Shown: positions 52,175 to 61,307, counted from the first letter of the stretch. The stretch is DNA of 61,424 nucleotides from Planktomarina sp. (GCA_016780825.1 JADHLF010000009.1:1-61424), one strand, 5' to 3'. Numbers and translations are program-made. Notes: a model not told the origin generated them from the sequence alone.

Positions 52175-53521
52175 ATGAAAAGATCTTTGGTCGACCTCGG
52201 TCAACAGCTGCTGGATGCCGCGAAACGCGCCGGGGCGGATGCCTGCGATGTTTTGGTGGTTGATGGGGTGTCGCATTCTATTGAAGTGCGCGGCGGGCAG
52301 CTTGAGCAAGCCGAACGTGCAGAGGGCATTGATATCGGGCTGCGGGTTATGCTGGGCGCTCGTCAGGCCTGTGTTTCGGCCTCTGATGTCAGCAGGGAGG
52401 CTATAGAGCTTATGGCCCAGCGCGCCGTTGAAATGGCGCGTCATGCGCCGGATGATGCCTACCTGCGTCAGGCCAGCGCGGAGCAACTGGCCCGTGATTG
52501 GGATGTCGAGACTCTGGAGCTCTGCGATCCGGCGGAGGAGCCATCGGCGGCGCAATTGCAGGCGACGGCGCTTGAAGCGGAAGCCGCAGCTTTAGAGGTG
52601 CCGGGAGTTAGTCAATGCCAATCGGCCGGGGCGGCCTTTGGCGCGCGGCGCATTCAGCTTTGCATTTCGAATGGTTTTAGCGGGGGATATGCGCGGACCG
52701 ATCATGGCTTCTCCTGTGTGGCCATTGCGGGCACAGGTTCGCAGATGGAACGCGATTATGATGGCGATTCCCGGATTTTTCGCGCAGATTTGCGCGCGCC
52801 CTCTGAGGTTGGCCGCCGTGCAGGGGAGCGGGCCGTAGCGCGCCAAGGGGCGCGCAAACCCCCCACAGGCGTTTTTCCGGTTCTGTATGATGAACGGATT
52901 TCCAGTGGCCTGATTGGGCATCTTCTTGCTGCGAGCAATGGATCGGCCGTGGCGCGTGGCGCAAGCTGGCTGCAAAATGACATGCACAGCTTGGTTTTGC
53001 CGCGGGGGATTTCCTTGCTGGAAAACCCACATCGCAAACGCACTGGCGGCTCGCGCCCTTTTGATGGGGAAGGCTTGCCTGTGGCAGAGCGGGCGATTGT
53101 AGCGGATGGGGTCTTGCAACAATGGACGCTTGATTTATCCACAGCCGCGCAATTGGGTCTACAGAGTACAGGCTCGGCTATGCGTGGGCCGTCCGGGCCG
53201 CCCTCACCCGGGGTGGGCAATGTAGCGATGACACCCGGCCAGCAAAGCCGGGACGATTTGATCCGCGATATGGGCACGGGTCTCTTGCTGACGTCTTTGA
53301 TTGGCGCGTCGATCAATGACACAACTGGGGATTATTCGCGCGGCGCTTCGGGCTTCTGGGTGGAAAATGGAGAGATTGCCTACCCGGTCAATGAATGCAC
53401 CATCGCGGGAAATTTGCGGGAGATGCTGCTGAATATTGTTCCTGCCAATGATGGGCGGGCCTATCTGTCGCGGGTTGTGCCGTCCTTATTGGTTCCATCG
53501 ATGGCAATTGCTGGTGAATGA
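52175..53521 (+). CDS. pmbA: TldE/PmbA-type metalloprotease subunit
   Basis: A 448-residue PmbA/TldE protein, which with TldD forms a protease involved in peptide maturation and toxin-antitoxin processing. The N-terminal part has the VDGVSHSIEVRGGQLEQAER segment, and the C-terminal part ends DTTGDYSRGASGFWVENGE..PVNECTIAGN, typical of the family. TldE itself lacks the HExxxH of TldD, as here. No tldD is in the window. The next gene starts inside its last codons (8-base overlap). Confidence 0.95.
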   Translation: MKRSLVDLGQQLLDAAKRAGADACDVLVVDGVSHSIEVRGGQLEQAERAEGIDIGLRVMLGARQACVSASDVSREAIELMAQRAVEMARHAPDDAYLRQASAEQLARDWDVETLELCDPAEEPSAAQLQATALEAEAAALEVPGVSQCQSAGAAFGARRIQLCISNGFSGGYARTDHGFSCVAIAGTGSQMERDYDGDSRIFRADLRAPSEVGRRAGERAVARQGARKPPTGVFPVLYDERISSGLIGHLLAASNGSAVARGASWLQNDMHSLVLPRGISLLENPHRKRTGGSRPFDGEGLPVAERAIVADGVLQQWTLDLSTAAQLGLQSTGSAMRGPSGPPSPGVGNVAMTPGQQSRDDLIRDMGTGLLLTSLIGASINDTTGDYSRGASGFWVENGEIAYPVNECTIAGNLREMLLNIVPANDGRAYLSRVVPSLLVPSMAIAGE

Positions 53522-54281
53522 TCTTGAACTCATAACCCAAGCTGCCCGCGCTGCCGGTGGTATTGCCATGGGATTTTTTCAAAAAGATCCTGAGATATGG
53601 GACAAATCAGACAATGCTGGTCCGGTGACCGAGGCCGATCTCGCGGTCGATAAAATGCTGTCGGCAGAGTTGCGCGCCGCGCGTCCCGACTATGGCTGGC
53701 TGTCTGAAGAGACGGAAGACGGCGCAGAAAGATTACAAAAAGAACATGTATTTATCGTCGATCCAATAGATGGCACGCGGGCCTTTATTGCTGGGACAGA
53801 ACATTGGTCACATTCTTTAGCAGTCGCCAAAGCTGGGCAAATTCAAGCGGCAGTGGTCTATTTGCCGGTGTTGGATATGATGTTCTGTGCATGTTTGGAC
53901 GGCGGCGCCTTTCTGAACGGCGCGCCAATTTCAGTCTCGCCGCGCGCCGAGACCCAGGGGGCGGATATATTATCTGCCAAATCTAATTTTGACCCTGCGT
54001 TTTGGCCTGGTGGTTTTCCTGATTTAAAACGCAGTTTCCGCTCTTCTTTGGCCTATCGATTGTGCTTGGTCGCCAATGGCGCTTTCGATGGCATGCTCAC
54101 TTTAAGACCAACATGGGAATGGGACGTGGCGGCGGGCAGTTTGATTGTGAAGGAGGCCGGTGGGCTGGCGACAGATCAAACCGGAGCTGCGCCCCTTTTT
54201 AACAGCGCGGCGGCACAGCTGAACGGAATGGTGGCGAGCAATCGAGACATTCACCCCGGCCTTTTGGCGGGTCTAACTTAG
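53514..54281 (+). CDS. inositol-phosphatase family protein (CysQ/SuhB-like)
   Basis: A 255-residue IMPase-fold, Mg-dependent, Li-sensitive-type phosphatase. The metal-binding motifs are EETED and DPIDGTRAFIAG, with WEWDVAAGSLIVKEAGG at the C-terminal metal site. It may act on 3'-phosphoadenosine 5'-phosphate (CysQ) or inositol phosphate; motifs do not decide. The start is taken as the GTG at 53514, which overlaps the pmbA stop, because upstream residues in this frame are unlike the family. It heads the waaA-lpxK genes with an 8-base gap. Confidence 0.88.
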   Translation: MNDLELITQAARAAGGIAMGFFQKDPEIWDKSDNAGPVTEADLAVDKMLSAELRAARPDYGWLSEETEDGAERLQKEHVFIVDPIDGTRAFIAGTEHWSHSLAVAKAGQIQAAVVYLPVLDMMFCACLDGGAFLNGAPISVSPRAETQGADILSAKSNFDPAFWPGGFPDLKRSFRSSLAYRLCLVANGAFDGMLTLRPTWEWDVAAGSLIVKEAGGLATDQTGAAPLFNSAAAQLNGMVASNRDIHPGLLAGLT

Positions 54282-54289
54282 GGGCGGAT

Positions 54290-55426
54290 ATGACGACAGA
54301 GGCCAGAACAGACCGCCCGCTTATATGGGCTCATGGCAATACACCTGAGGCGATCGAAGCCATCCGCGAGGTTTTGATGCGGGCGCAATTGAGTGAGCCA
54401 GCTCTGTCTTATGTTCTCACGGCTCCGGCCTCTGCGGGTGCTGTTGCACCGGATGTGGTGGTTTTGGATGAGGCGGATGCTCAAGCGGGTTTGGCTTGGT
54501 TGTCGGAGACCTCGCCGGATTTATGCCTCTGGGCCCAGGCCAGTGTCGCCAGTGCATTGTTCGGCTTAAACCATCGCCGCTCAATCCCGACCCTCTTGAT
54601 CAATGCAGAAACCCGCCCCCTCTGGAGCCGAACCTGGCTTTGGCGAAAGACGATCGCGCGGCAGACTTTGAAACCTGTGTTCTATGCTTTTGTTGCCTCA
54701 ACTGCATCAACGGGAAGCCTTAGAAACCTTGGCTTGCCCGCCCGCAATATTGAGGTCCTCGGGCCACTTCTTGGTGGCGTCGTGGCGCCAAGCTGTGATG
54801 AGGGTGAACGGGATCGTATTGGCGAAATTTTGGCTGGGCGCCCTGTATGGTTTGCGCATCGGTTGCCCCAGCAAGAAATACGCGCGGTGATGGATGCCTT
54901 TATGCAAGCCCAGCGCAGGGCGCATCGTATGATGCTGATTTTGGATTTGCAGGATCCCGCAGCTATGGATGATTGCTTAGCGCTATGTTCTGAATTGGGA
55001 TTGACCGCGCATGCGCGGGCCGTGGAGGGTGAGCCAGAATCGCGGACTCAAGTCTTTCTCGCGGAATCGGGTGAAGATACGGGACTTTGGTATCGTCTCG
55101 CGGCCCTGGCTTACATGGGCGGGAGTTTGACGAGTGGCGACGTGCCCAATCCAATGGTGGCGGCCGCTTTAGGGAGCGCGGTTGTGCATGGACCGGAAAT
55201 TGGCCACCATCAACATGCCTATAAGCGCTTGCAGGACGCCGGGGCCACGCAGCCATTGAAGATTGCACAAGATTTGAGCCGGCGCGTGGCGGCGTTGATG
55301 GAACCTGACCAATGCGCCGAGATGGCCGCCGCGGGTTGGGAGGTGGTCTCAGAAGGGGCAGAGATGACGGATCGTTTGGTGGAGACAACCTTGCAAAAAC
55401 TGGGCCTTGGGGAAGCGCGGCAATGA
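54290..55426 (+). CDS. Kdo transferase-like glycosyltransferase (WaaA), shortened N-terminus
   Basis: Predicted 3-deoxy-D-manno-octulosonate transferase that adds Kdo to lipid A precursor, judged mainly by its coupling to lpxK. It is 378 residues, versus about 420 for typical WaaA: the N-terminal membrane anchor is absent and the protein starts directly at RPLIWAHGNTPEAIEAI, corresponding to the HAxSVGE region. The base-catalytic Glu may be retained there but with one residue fewer. The C-terminal GT-B half, with AALAYMGGSLTSGDVPNPMVAAALG, is well conserved. A divergent Kdo transferase or a paralogue with another acceptor is possible. Its TGA overlaps the lpxK ATG (ATGA). Confidence 0.78.
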   Translation: MTTEARTDRPLIWAHGNTPEAIEAIREVLMRAQLSEPALSYVLTAPASAGAVAPDVVVLDEADAQAGLAWLSETSPDLCLWAQASVASALFGLNHRRSIPTLLINAETRPLWSRTWLWRKTIARQTLKPVFYAFVASTASTGSLRNLGLPARNIEVLGPLLGGVVAPSCDEGERDRIGEILAGRPVWFAHRLPQQEIRAVMDAFMQAQRRAHRMMLILDLQDPAAMDDCLALCSELGLTAHARAVEGEPESRTQVFLAESGEDTGLWYRLAALAYMGGSLTSGDVPNPMVAAALGSAVVHGPEIGHHQHAYKRLQDAGATQPLKIAQDLSRRVAALMEPDQCAEMAAAGWEVVSEGAEMTDRLVETTLQKLGLGEARQ

Positions 55427-56409
55427 TACGCACGCCGCAGTTTTGGCATCAATCGCCCGGAGTCTTAGCCTATGGTCTTTGGCTATTGGGCTGGCTCTAT
55501 GGTGCGGCAACGGCGTGGCGGCAAAACCGGGCATCGCAGGCGCTTCAAGCGTCCTGCCCAGTGATTTGCGTTGGAAATATCAATGCCGGCGGCACGGGGA
55601 AAACGCCTGTGGTTATAGCATTGGCCGAGCATCTCAAGCAGCGTGGCCAGCAGGTTGTCGTCTTGTCGCGCGGCTATGGTGGCAGGGTGTCCCAGCCAGT
55701 TTTGGTGGATCCCAAAGCACATGGGGCGGCGGAGGTGGGCGATGAACCTTTGTTGATTGCTGCCTTTTGCCCTGTGGTGGTGGCGCGCAAAAGAGCCGAG
55801 GGTTTGGCCCTGGCTATGGCGCAAAATCCAGATGTGATTTTGTTGGACGATGGGTTCCAAGATCCCACTGTGAACAAAGATCTTTCGATCCTTGTCGTCG
55901 ACGCGTCGCTTGGATTTGGCAATGGGTTTTGTGTGCCGGCCGGCCCCTTGCGAGAGCCCCTGGCCAAAGGTTTGGCGCGTGCCGATCTTTGCCTGTCCAT
56001 TGGTGAGGCGGCGGCGCAGCGGCGGTTTGCGGCTTTGGGGCCAGAGCATGGGCATTTGCGGATTGAGGGCCAGATCAAACCTTTGCTCACCGGCATGCCT
56101 TGGCAGGGGCTACCGGTTTTTGCCTTTGCCGGGATTGCCCATCCAGAAAAATTCTTTGCCACCCTGCGCGATCTTGGCGCCAATATTTTGGGCTGTGAAG
56201 CCCTATCGGATCATGAGCCGCTGTCGCTGCCCTTGATGAAACGGCTGGCTGCAAAGGCGCGGTCGCTGAATGCACAGTTGGTTTGTACGGAAAAAGATGC
56301 CGCCAGATTGCCGGCGCAATATCAAAGGGAGGTTTTGGCCCTGCCCGTGCGGCTTGAGATCAAAGATTGGTCCAAGATTGATGAAAAACTCATCAACCTT
56401 GGACTTTGA
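55423..56409 (+). CDS. lpxK: tetraacyldisaccharide 4'-kinase
   Basis: Phosphorylates the 4' position of the lipid A disaccharide. The 328-residue protein has an N-terminal membrane helix (GVLAYGLWLLGWLYGAATAW), Walker A GNINAGGTGKTP, the conserved SRGYGG and DEPLLIA segments, and DVILLDDGFQD, all characteristic of LpxK. Its ATG overlaps the waaA-like stop by 4 bases. It is convergent with dsbA, with only 3 bases between stops. Confidence 0.96.
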   Translation: MIRTPQFWHQSPGVLAYGLWLLGWLYGAATAWRQNRASQALQASCPVICVGNINAGGTGKTPVVIALAEHLKQRGQQVVVLSRGYGGRVSQPVLVDPKAHGAAEVGDEPLLIAAFCPVVVARKRAEGLALAMAQNPDVILLDDGFQDPTVNKDLSILVVDASLGFGNGFCVPAGPLREPLAKGLARADLCLSIGEAAAQRRFAALGPEHGHLRIEGQIKPLLTGMPWQGLPVFAFAGIAHPEKFFATLRDLGANILGCEALSDHEPLSLPLMKRLAAKARSLNAQLVCTEKDAARLPAQYQREVLALPVRLEIKDWSKIDEKLINLGL

Positions 56410-56412
56410 TTT

Positions 56413-57072
56413 TTATTGTGCATCCAGAATTTTTTGCAATTCTGCGTAAGACATATTGGAATATTTCACACCGTTGATGACAAAGGACGGGGTGGAAGAG
56501 ATGTCATCTTCGGCTCTGTTCGCCTCATACCAAGCCACTAGGCTTTGTGCTTTTTTCCCGTCGGTAAAGCATCCCTCAACATCGTCTTGCGACAGGCCGG
56601 CGGTCAGGCCAATGCGGCGCAAATTCTCTGCAATTTTGGCCGGGGTGCCTTTGGTCCATTCGGATTGCTTGGTGTAGAGAAGATCGGAAATGGCAAAGAA
56701 TTTATCCGCCCCGCCGCAGCGGGCGACGATGGAACCCCAGAGGCCATAGCGATCAAAATAGATCTCGCGATAGGTAAAATAGAGTTTGCCTGTGTCAATA
56801 TAATCAGCTTTGAGCTTTTGAAACACATCCTTGTGGAAGGTGCGGCAATGGGGGCAGGTGTAGCTGGCGTATTCTATCATCTGGATTGGCGCGTCTTTGG
56901 CACCCAGTGTCATCTCAAGAATAGAGGAGGTGTCAATCTCACCGGCTTCGGTTGCATTGGCGGCGCCAAAGCTTGGGCCGGTTAATCCAGAGGGTGCGGG
57001 CGTCTTTACCATGTAAGCGCCGATGCCCAAGGCGAGTACAAATACCAATCCGATCACATAGGTCTTTTTCAT
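56413..57072 (-). CDS. DsbA-family thiol:disulphide oxidoreductase
   Basis: A 219-residue protein with an N-terminal hydrophobic segment (YVIGLVFVLALGIGAYMV) that exports or anchors it, and a thioredoxin-fold with the active site CPHC in YASYTCPHCRTFH. The cis-Pro is in SSTPSFVINGVKY. It likely oxidises or isomerises periplasmic disulphides, possibly relevant to c-type cytochrome or envelope proteins. The start is taken as the ATG at 57072, two bases from the stop of the upstream DUF721 gene; an ATG at 57090 is possible. Confidence 0.92.
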   Translation of the reverse strand: MKKTYVIGLVFVLALGIGAYMVKTPAPSGLTGPSFGAANATEAGEIDTSSILEMTLGAKDAPIQMIEYASYTCPHCRTFHKDVFQKLKADYIDTGKLYFTYREIYFDRYGLWGSIVARCGGADKFFAISDLLYTKQSEWTKGTPAKIAENLRRIGLTAGLSQDDVEGCFTDGKKAQSLVAWYEANRAEDDISSTPSFVINGVKYSNMSYAELQKILDAQ

Positions 57073-57073
57073 C

Positions 57074-57595
57074 TCAAGATCTCTTTTCATGTTTTATAAT
57101 GTTTTCACCGAAGGCTGCCAAAGCTGCTCTTAGGCCTTCGTCTTTGATCTCGCAAGCAATGGCCTGGGCTTTTTGGGCCGTGGCGGGGCAGGGCGCTGGG
57201 GGGAGGCTTTTTGGTGGCGCTCCAAACCGGGCTTTGCCGTCGTAAAATCCAATGGGGGCTGTCTGGGTGATGCGAATGCGGGAAATCGCGTTGTAGCCAT
57301 AGCAGGCATTCACCTTTTCGCGCAGCTGCGGCAATTGCATGGCCAGCATCTCAGCCTGTGGCCCGGTGGTTAGAACAACCAATGTTGCACCAAACCCCTT
57401 TTGAGCGTAGCTGACTTTCACCGGTGTGCAGATTTCCGCAATAGGTGCACCGACAATTTCGGACCAGTGGGTCAGCAGCCGTGTGATCGCAAAGCCACGC
57501 GATTCTCCGGCGTTTCGAAGTTTTTGCTCCAGCAAAGCAGAGGCGCGCCGAAAGCCGGCCCCGTGTTTTTTGGATCTGCTTAGGTCTTTTTGCAT
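57074..57595 (-). CDS. DUF721 (DciA-like) protein
   Basis: A 173-residue DUF721 protein. The N-terminal half holds the domain (RGFAITRLLTHWSEIVGAPIAEICTPVKVSYA), and the C-terminal part is basic and low in complexity. Bacteria lacking DnaC use the related DciA to load DnaB helicase; whether this protein does so is not shown. It is immediately upstream of dsbA and divergent from mutY with a 96-base gap. Confidence 0.82.
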   Translation of the reverse strand: MQKDLSRSKKHGAGFRRASALLEQKLRNAGESRGFAITRLLTHWSEIVGAPIAEICTPVKVSYAQKGFGATLVVLTTGPQAEMLAMQLPQLREKVNACYGYNAISRIRITQTAPIGFYDGKARFGAPPKSLPPAPCPATAQKAQAIACEIKDEGLRAALAAFGENIIKHEKRS

Positions 57596-57691
57596 CGATC
57601 TTGCTGACTCTTCCTGATTTACCCTATTTTACCTGAAGCCGGGGGCAACGCCACCACTTTTGCAGAAAGCTACTCAAACTTGCGTGATCTC

Positions 57692-58726
57692 ATGAATTCA
57701 ACTGAGCTTTTGAACTGGTATGATGCCCATGCGCGGGAGTTGCCCTGGCGTGTCAGCCCGGCTGCGCGCGCGGCCGGGCAGCTGCCAGATCCTTATCGAA
57801 TTTGGCTCTCTGAAATCATGTTGCAGCAAACCACCGTGGCGGCGGTGAAGGCCTATTTTCTCAATTTCACAAAGACATGGCCAACGGTGGTGGATTTGGC
57901 TGCGGCGGAAGATGCCGATGTGATGGCAGCCTGGGCGGGGCTGGGGTATTATGCTCGAGCGCGCAATTTGTTGAAATGCGCCCGCGTTATTGTGGCGGAG
58001 CATGGTGGAAAATTCCCAGCAGATCGCGCGGCCTTGCAAAATCTGCCGGGCATTGGCCCCTATACCAGCGCGGCGATCGCTGCGATTGCATTTGATCATG
58101 CGGAAACGGTGGTGGATGGCAATGTTGAGCGGGTCATGGCGCGTTTGTTCGATCTCCATGCGCCGCTTCCTCACTCGAAGGGCATGCTGACGTCATATGC
58201 CGCAAGCCTAACCCCGCAAGCGCGGCCCGGCGATTATGCTCAAGCGGTGATGGATTTGGGCGCCACGATTTGCACGCCGAAATCACCACGTTGCGCCCTC
58301 TGCCCTTGGCATGACATTTGCGCGGCGCGCAAAGCCGGCACTGCGGCGGATTTGCCAAGGAAAGTGCCAAAGGTGAAAAAACCCACGCGCTTTGGGACCG
58401 CTTATGTCGCGCGGCGCAGCGACGGGGCTGTCTTGCTGGAGCAGCGCCCAGAGCGCGGCTTGTTGGGTGGCATGCTGGGCTGGCCCGGCAGTGAATGGCG
58501 CGAAACGCTGCCACAAGCGATCCCTCCGATGCAGGCAGATTGGATCGAGGCACCGGGCGAGGTGCGCCATACGTTCACGCATTTCCATCTGCGTTTGCGG
58601 GTGATGGTGGCCAAAGTTGATGCCCACCAAACCAATCAAACATTCACCGCCGCTGAGGACTTCCGCCCGGCAGACCTTCCAACAGTCATGCGCAAGATTT
58701 GGAGCATGGCAGAGGCAGAAATATAG
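57692..58726 (+). CDS. mutY: adenine DNA glycosylase MutY
   Basis: Removes adenine opposite 8-oxoguanine, working with MutM (also in this window). The 344-residue protein has the WYDAHARELPWR opening, SEIMLQQTTVAAV with the catalytic Glu, the helix-hairpin-helix LPGIGPYTSAAI, the Asp of VVDGNVERVMARL, and the 4Fe-4S loop CTPKSPRCALCPWHDIC (Cys spacing 6-2-5). The C-terminal NUDIX-like domain reads 8-oxoG. The ATG at 57692 is used; a TTG at 57680 in frame adds four residues. Confidence 0.96.
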   Translation: MNSTELLNWYDAHARELPWRVSPAARAAGQLPDPYRIWLSEIMLQQTTVAAVKAYFLNFTKTWPTVVDLAAAEDADVMAAWAGLGYYARARNLLKCARVIVAEHGGKFPADRAALQNLPGIGPYTSAAIAAIAFDHAETVVDGNVERVMARLFDLHAPLPHSKGMLTSYAASLTPQARPGDYAQAVMDLGATICTPKSPRCALCPWHDICAARKAGTAADLPRKVPKVKKPTRFGTAYVARRSDGAVLLEQRPERGLLGGMLGWPGSEWRETLPQAIPPMQADWIEAPGEVRHTFTHFHLRLRVMVAKVDAHQTNQTFTAAEDFRPADLPTVMRKIWSMAEAEI

Positions 58727-58896
58727 CGGGTCTTGTCAGCTTGAACCCCAAACCTTAGGTTGAATTCAGGGAATAAATTTTCAATGTGGCATCATTCAGA
58801 GCCGCCTTTGTGCTGCAAAGATCTGTGAGCCCCGCGTTGGCATTGTAACTTTCGGATCAAGGGTGCGCATGTGCCTGATATTTTAAGGATTGAACG

Positions 58897-60039
58897 ATGG
58901 CAGATCTGAGCCCGACGCCGGAGATTGGGCAATGGCGCAAGGTTTTACCCTTTTGGGTGTCTTATTTGCTGTTCCCCCTCATCTGGGCGAGCGCCTTTTG
59001 GGGCGGCTGGTGGGTTTTGCTTACCCCGGTGCTGGCTTGGTATGTGTTCTCGCTGCTTGACCTGGCGTTCGGTCTATCTCACGCCAATGAGGATCCGGCA
59101 ACGGATGTCTCGGCTTTGGCAGGCTATCGATGGGCCACTTTGCTTTGGACGCCTTTCCAGTTTGTCAGTATTTTTGGCCTCTTGATCTATGTCTCGCATT
59201 CGGCTCAGCTGAATTTTTGGGAGCAATTGGGGCTTTTTTTCAGTTTGGGCGTCATGTCTGGTACGATTGGCATCAATTATAGCCATGAAATGATGCACCA
59301 AAAAACTGCGGTTGAACGCTGGATGGCAGATCTGCTTTTGGCGATGGTGCTGTATTCGCATTTTCGCAGCGAGCATTTGCTGGTGCATCATCGCTATGTC
59401 GGAACCCCGCGGGATCCGGTTACGGCACGCTATAATGAGAGTTTCTACCGTTTCTTTCCCAGGGTGCTGAAGCAGTGCTTTTTTTCTGCCATAGCCGCTG
59501 AGAGGGCCATGCTACGCCGGGCCGGGCGCGGGTTTTTCCATCCAAAGAACCCTCTGTTGCGATATGTTGTGTTGCAGGCTGGCTTTTTGGTTTTGGCTTT
59601 TGGTATCGGCGGTTTTGCCGGGGTGATGCTCTTTGCTTTTCAGGCTTTTGTTGCTGTTTGGCAATTGGAACTGGTCAACTATATTGAGCACTATGGGTTG
59701 ACCCGCAAACATTTGGGTGACGGCCTATATGAGCATGTCTTGCCGCGCCATTCATGGAATGCCGCGCATCGGGCGTCCAATTGGTTGCTGATCAATCTGC
59801 AACGTCATTCTGACCATCATTACAAGCCAGACCGCCCCTATCCCCTGCTGCAAACCTACGCGCCTGAGGAGGCCCCGCAATTGGCTTTTGGCTATCCGAT
59901 TATGGCCATAATGGCGATGTTTCCTTGGCGGTTTCGCCGGTTTATGAACCCCCAAGTGCAGCGCTGGCGCAAGATGTATTATCCAGAGATTGCGGATTGG
60001 ACCCCCTATAATAAGGCCACAAATCCCCTGCCGCGATAA
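58897..60039 (+). CDS. alkane 1-monooxygenase (AlkB-like)
   Basis: A 380-residue integral-membrane di-iron hydroxylase of terminal alkane carbons. It has several hydrophobic helices and the His boxes HEMMHQ, EHLLVHH, and LQRHSDHH, plus the NYIEHYGL motif of AlkB. In two boxes a usual residue differs: Gln for Lys after the first box, and Val for Gly in the second. All His ligands are kept. No rubredoxin or rubredoxin reductase is nearby, so electrons must come from a dispersed partner. Confidence 0.9.
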   Translation: MADLSPTPEIGQWRKVLPFWVSYLLFPLIWASAFWGGWWVLLTPVLAWYVFSLLDLAFGLSHANEDPATDVSALAGYRWATLLWTPFQFVSIFGLLIYVSHSAQLNFWEQLGLFFSLGVMSGTIGINYSHEMMHQKTAVERWMADLLLAMVLYSHFRSEHLLVHHRYVGTPRDPVTARYNESFYRFFPRVLKQCFFSAIAAERAMLRRAGRGFFHPKNPLLRYVVLQAGFLVLAFGIGGFAGVMLFAFQAFVAVWQLELVNYIEHYGLTRKHLGDGLYEHVLPRHSWNAAHRASNWLLINLQRHSDHHYKPDRPYPLLQTYAPEEAPQLAFGYPIMAIMAMFPWRFRRFMNPQVQRWRKMYYPEIADWTPYNKATNPLPR

Positions 60040-60067
60040 AAAATGCCCCACCAGAACGGCGGGGCAT
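60037..60067 (-). terminator. terminator between alkB and ccrM
   Basis: On the minus strand ATGCCCC (60067-60061) pairs with GGGGCAT (60049-60043), followed by TTTTTT. It lies about 60 bases downstream of the ccrM stop and 3 bases after the alkB stop, so it serves mainly ccrM. Confidence 0.9.
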
Positions 60068-60125
60068 AAGGTGGCGCTTGGCATAGATATGCAAGCACAG
60101 GCGAAACTTATGTGTTCGGATGAGT

Positions 60126-61238
60126 TTAATTGGGGCGTTGACGCATTTCTGAGCGAATTTGTTGGCGCAGAAGGTCTATAGAGACCGTCTTGCCATCGCG
60201 TCGGAAATTCCAATAGGACCACCCGTTGCAGGACGGCGCATTCTCCAGCACCGCGCCCACTTGATGGATGGAGCCAGCGGCTTCACCGCTGACTAGGGTG
60301 CCATCGGCGCGCACTTTGGCCTCCTTGCCGCGTGGGCTGGTGAGCACTTCACCCGGCCGCAGCATGCCGCGTTCGACGAGCTGGCCAAAGGCAACCCTGG
60401 GTTCTGCGCGTTTGGACAGGCTGACCGCCAGGGCGTCGCTGTCATATTTGCGCACGTTGTCGATCCGCTTTTGCGCAACTTTGCGGTAGGTCTCTTCGCG
60501 CTCAATTCCGATAAAATCACGGCCCAGCATTTTTGCCACAGCCCCCGTCGTGCCTGTTCCAAAGAATGGATCGAGCACCACATCGCCGGGGTTGGTGGAC
60601 CCAAGCAGAACCCGGTGCAGCAGGCTTTCGGGTTTTTGCGTTGGATGGGCCTTGTCGCCGTTTTCGTCCTTTAGCCGCTCATGCCCGTTGCAAATCGGCA
60701 GCACCCAATCGCTGCGCATTTGAATGCCTTCATTCATGGCTTTGAGCGCTTCATAGTTGAACGTATATTTTGACCCTTCAGCTTTGGACGCCCAGATCAT
60801 GGTTTCATGCGCATTGGTAAAGCGCTTGCCGCGGAAGTTTGGCATTGGGTTTGATTTACGCCAGATCACATCGTTCAAGATCCAATACCCCGCATCTTGC
60901 AAGGCTGTGCCGACCCGGAAAATATTGTGATAACTTCCAATCACCCAGATCGCGCCATTGGGCTTGAGAATGCGCCTTGCCGCTTTCAGCCAGTTGCGGG
61001 TGAAAGTGTCATAGGCTGCAAAGCTGTCGAATTGATCCCAGTGATCATCGACCGCATCCACCTTGGAGTTATCCGGGCGGTGCAGATCTGACTTGAGCTG
61101 CAAGTTATAGGGGGGATCGGCGAAGATCAGATCGACGCTGTTTTCCGGAAGTGCGTTCATGACATCGATGCAGTCGCCATCGATAATTGTGTTCAGCGGC
61201 AGCCCATCGACTGCCGTTTCATTCGGTGTTTGATTCAT
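60126..61238 (-). CDS. ccrM: cell-cycle DNA adenine methyltransferase CcrM
   Basis: Beta-class N6-adenine methyltransferase of GANTC, 370 residues. The catalytic motif DPPYNL (residues about 41-46) precedes the SAM-binding FFGTGTTGA (about 234-242). The C-terminal 80-residue domain typical of CcrM is present (GMLRPGEVLTSPRGKEAKV and NGWSYWNFRRDGKTVSID). CcrM restores full methylation late in the cell cycle and links replication to transcription in alphaproteobacteria. The ATG at 61238 gives MNQTPNETAV. Three GANTC sites lie at or just upstream of its start (61232, 61292, 61303), an arrangement that suggests methylation-dependent autoregulation. Confidence 0.97.
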   Translation of the reverse strand: MNQTPNETAVDGLPLNTIIDGDCIDVMNALPENSVDLIFADPPYNLQLKSDLHRPDNSKVDAVDDHWDQFDSFAAYDTFTRNWLKAARRILKPNGAIWVIGSYHNIFRVGTALQDAGYWILNDVIWRKSNPMPNFRGKRFTNAHETMIWASKAEGSKYTFNYEALKAMNEGIQMRSDWVLPICNGHERLKDENGDKAHPTQKPESLLHRVLLGSTNPGDVVLDPFFGTGTTGAVAKMLGRDFIGIEREETYRKVAQKRIDNVRKYDSDALAVSLSKRAEPRVAFGQLVERGMLRPGEVLTSPRGKEAKVRADGTLVSGEAAGSIHQVGAVLENAPSCNGWSYWNFRRDGKTVSIDLLRQQIRSEMRQRPN

Positions 61239-61291
61239 TTTTCTGCCTCTGCCCCTGGTGCATTTTCGCACTCGTTGGTTAGCCCTAGGAT

Positions 61292-61307
61292 GAGTCAGGA
61301 ACGATTC
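61292..61307 (-). promoter_or_regulatory. paired GANTC sites in the ccrM leader
   Basis: GAGTC at 61292-61296 and GATTC at 61303-61307, 11 bases apart and 54-69 bases before the ccrM ATG. Caulobacter ccrM has two GANTC sites in its leader that mediate methylation feedback; the similar position suggests the same here. Confidence 0.6.

Noticed and set aside
53135..53143. Second perfect DnaA box (TTATCCACA)
   Set aside because: It is inside pmbA coding sequence and one chance copy is expected at this window size.
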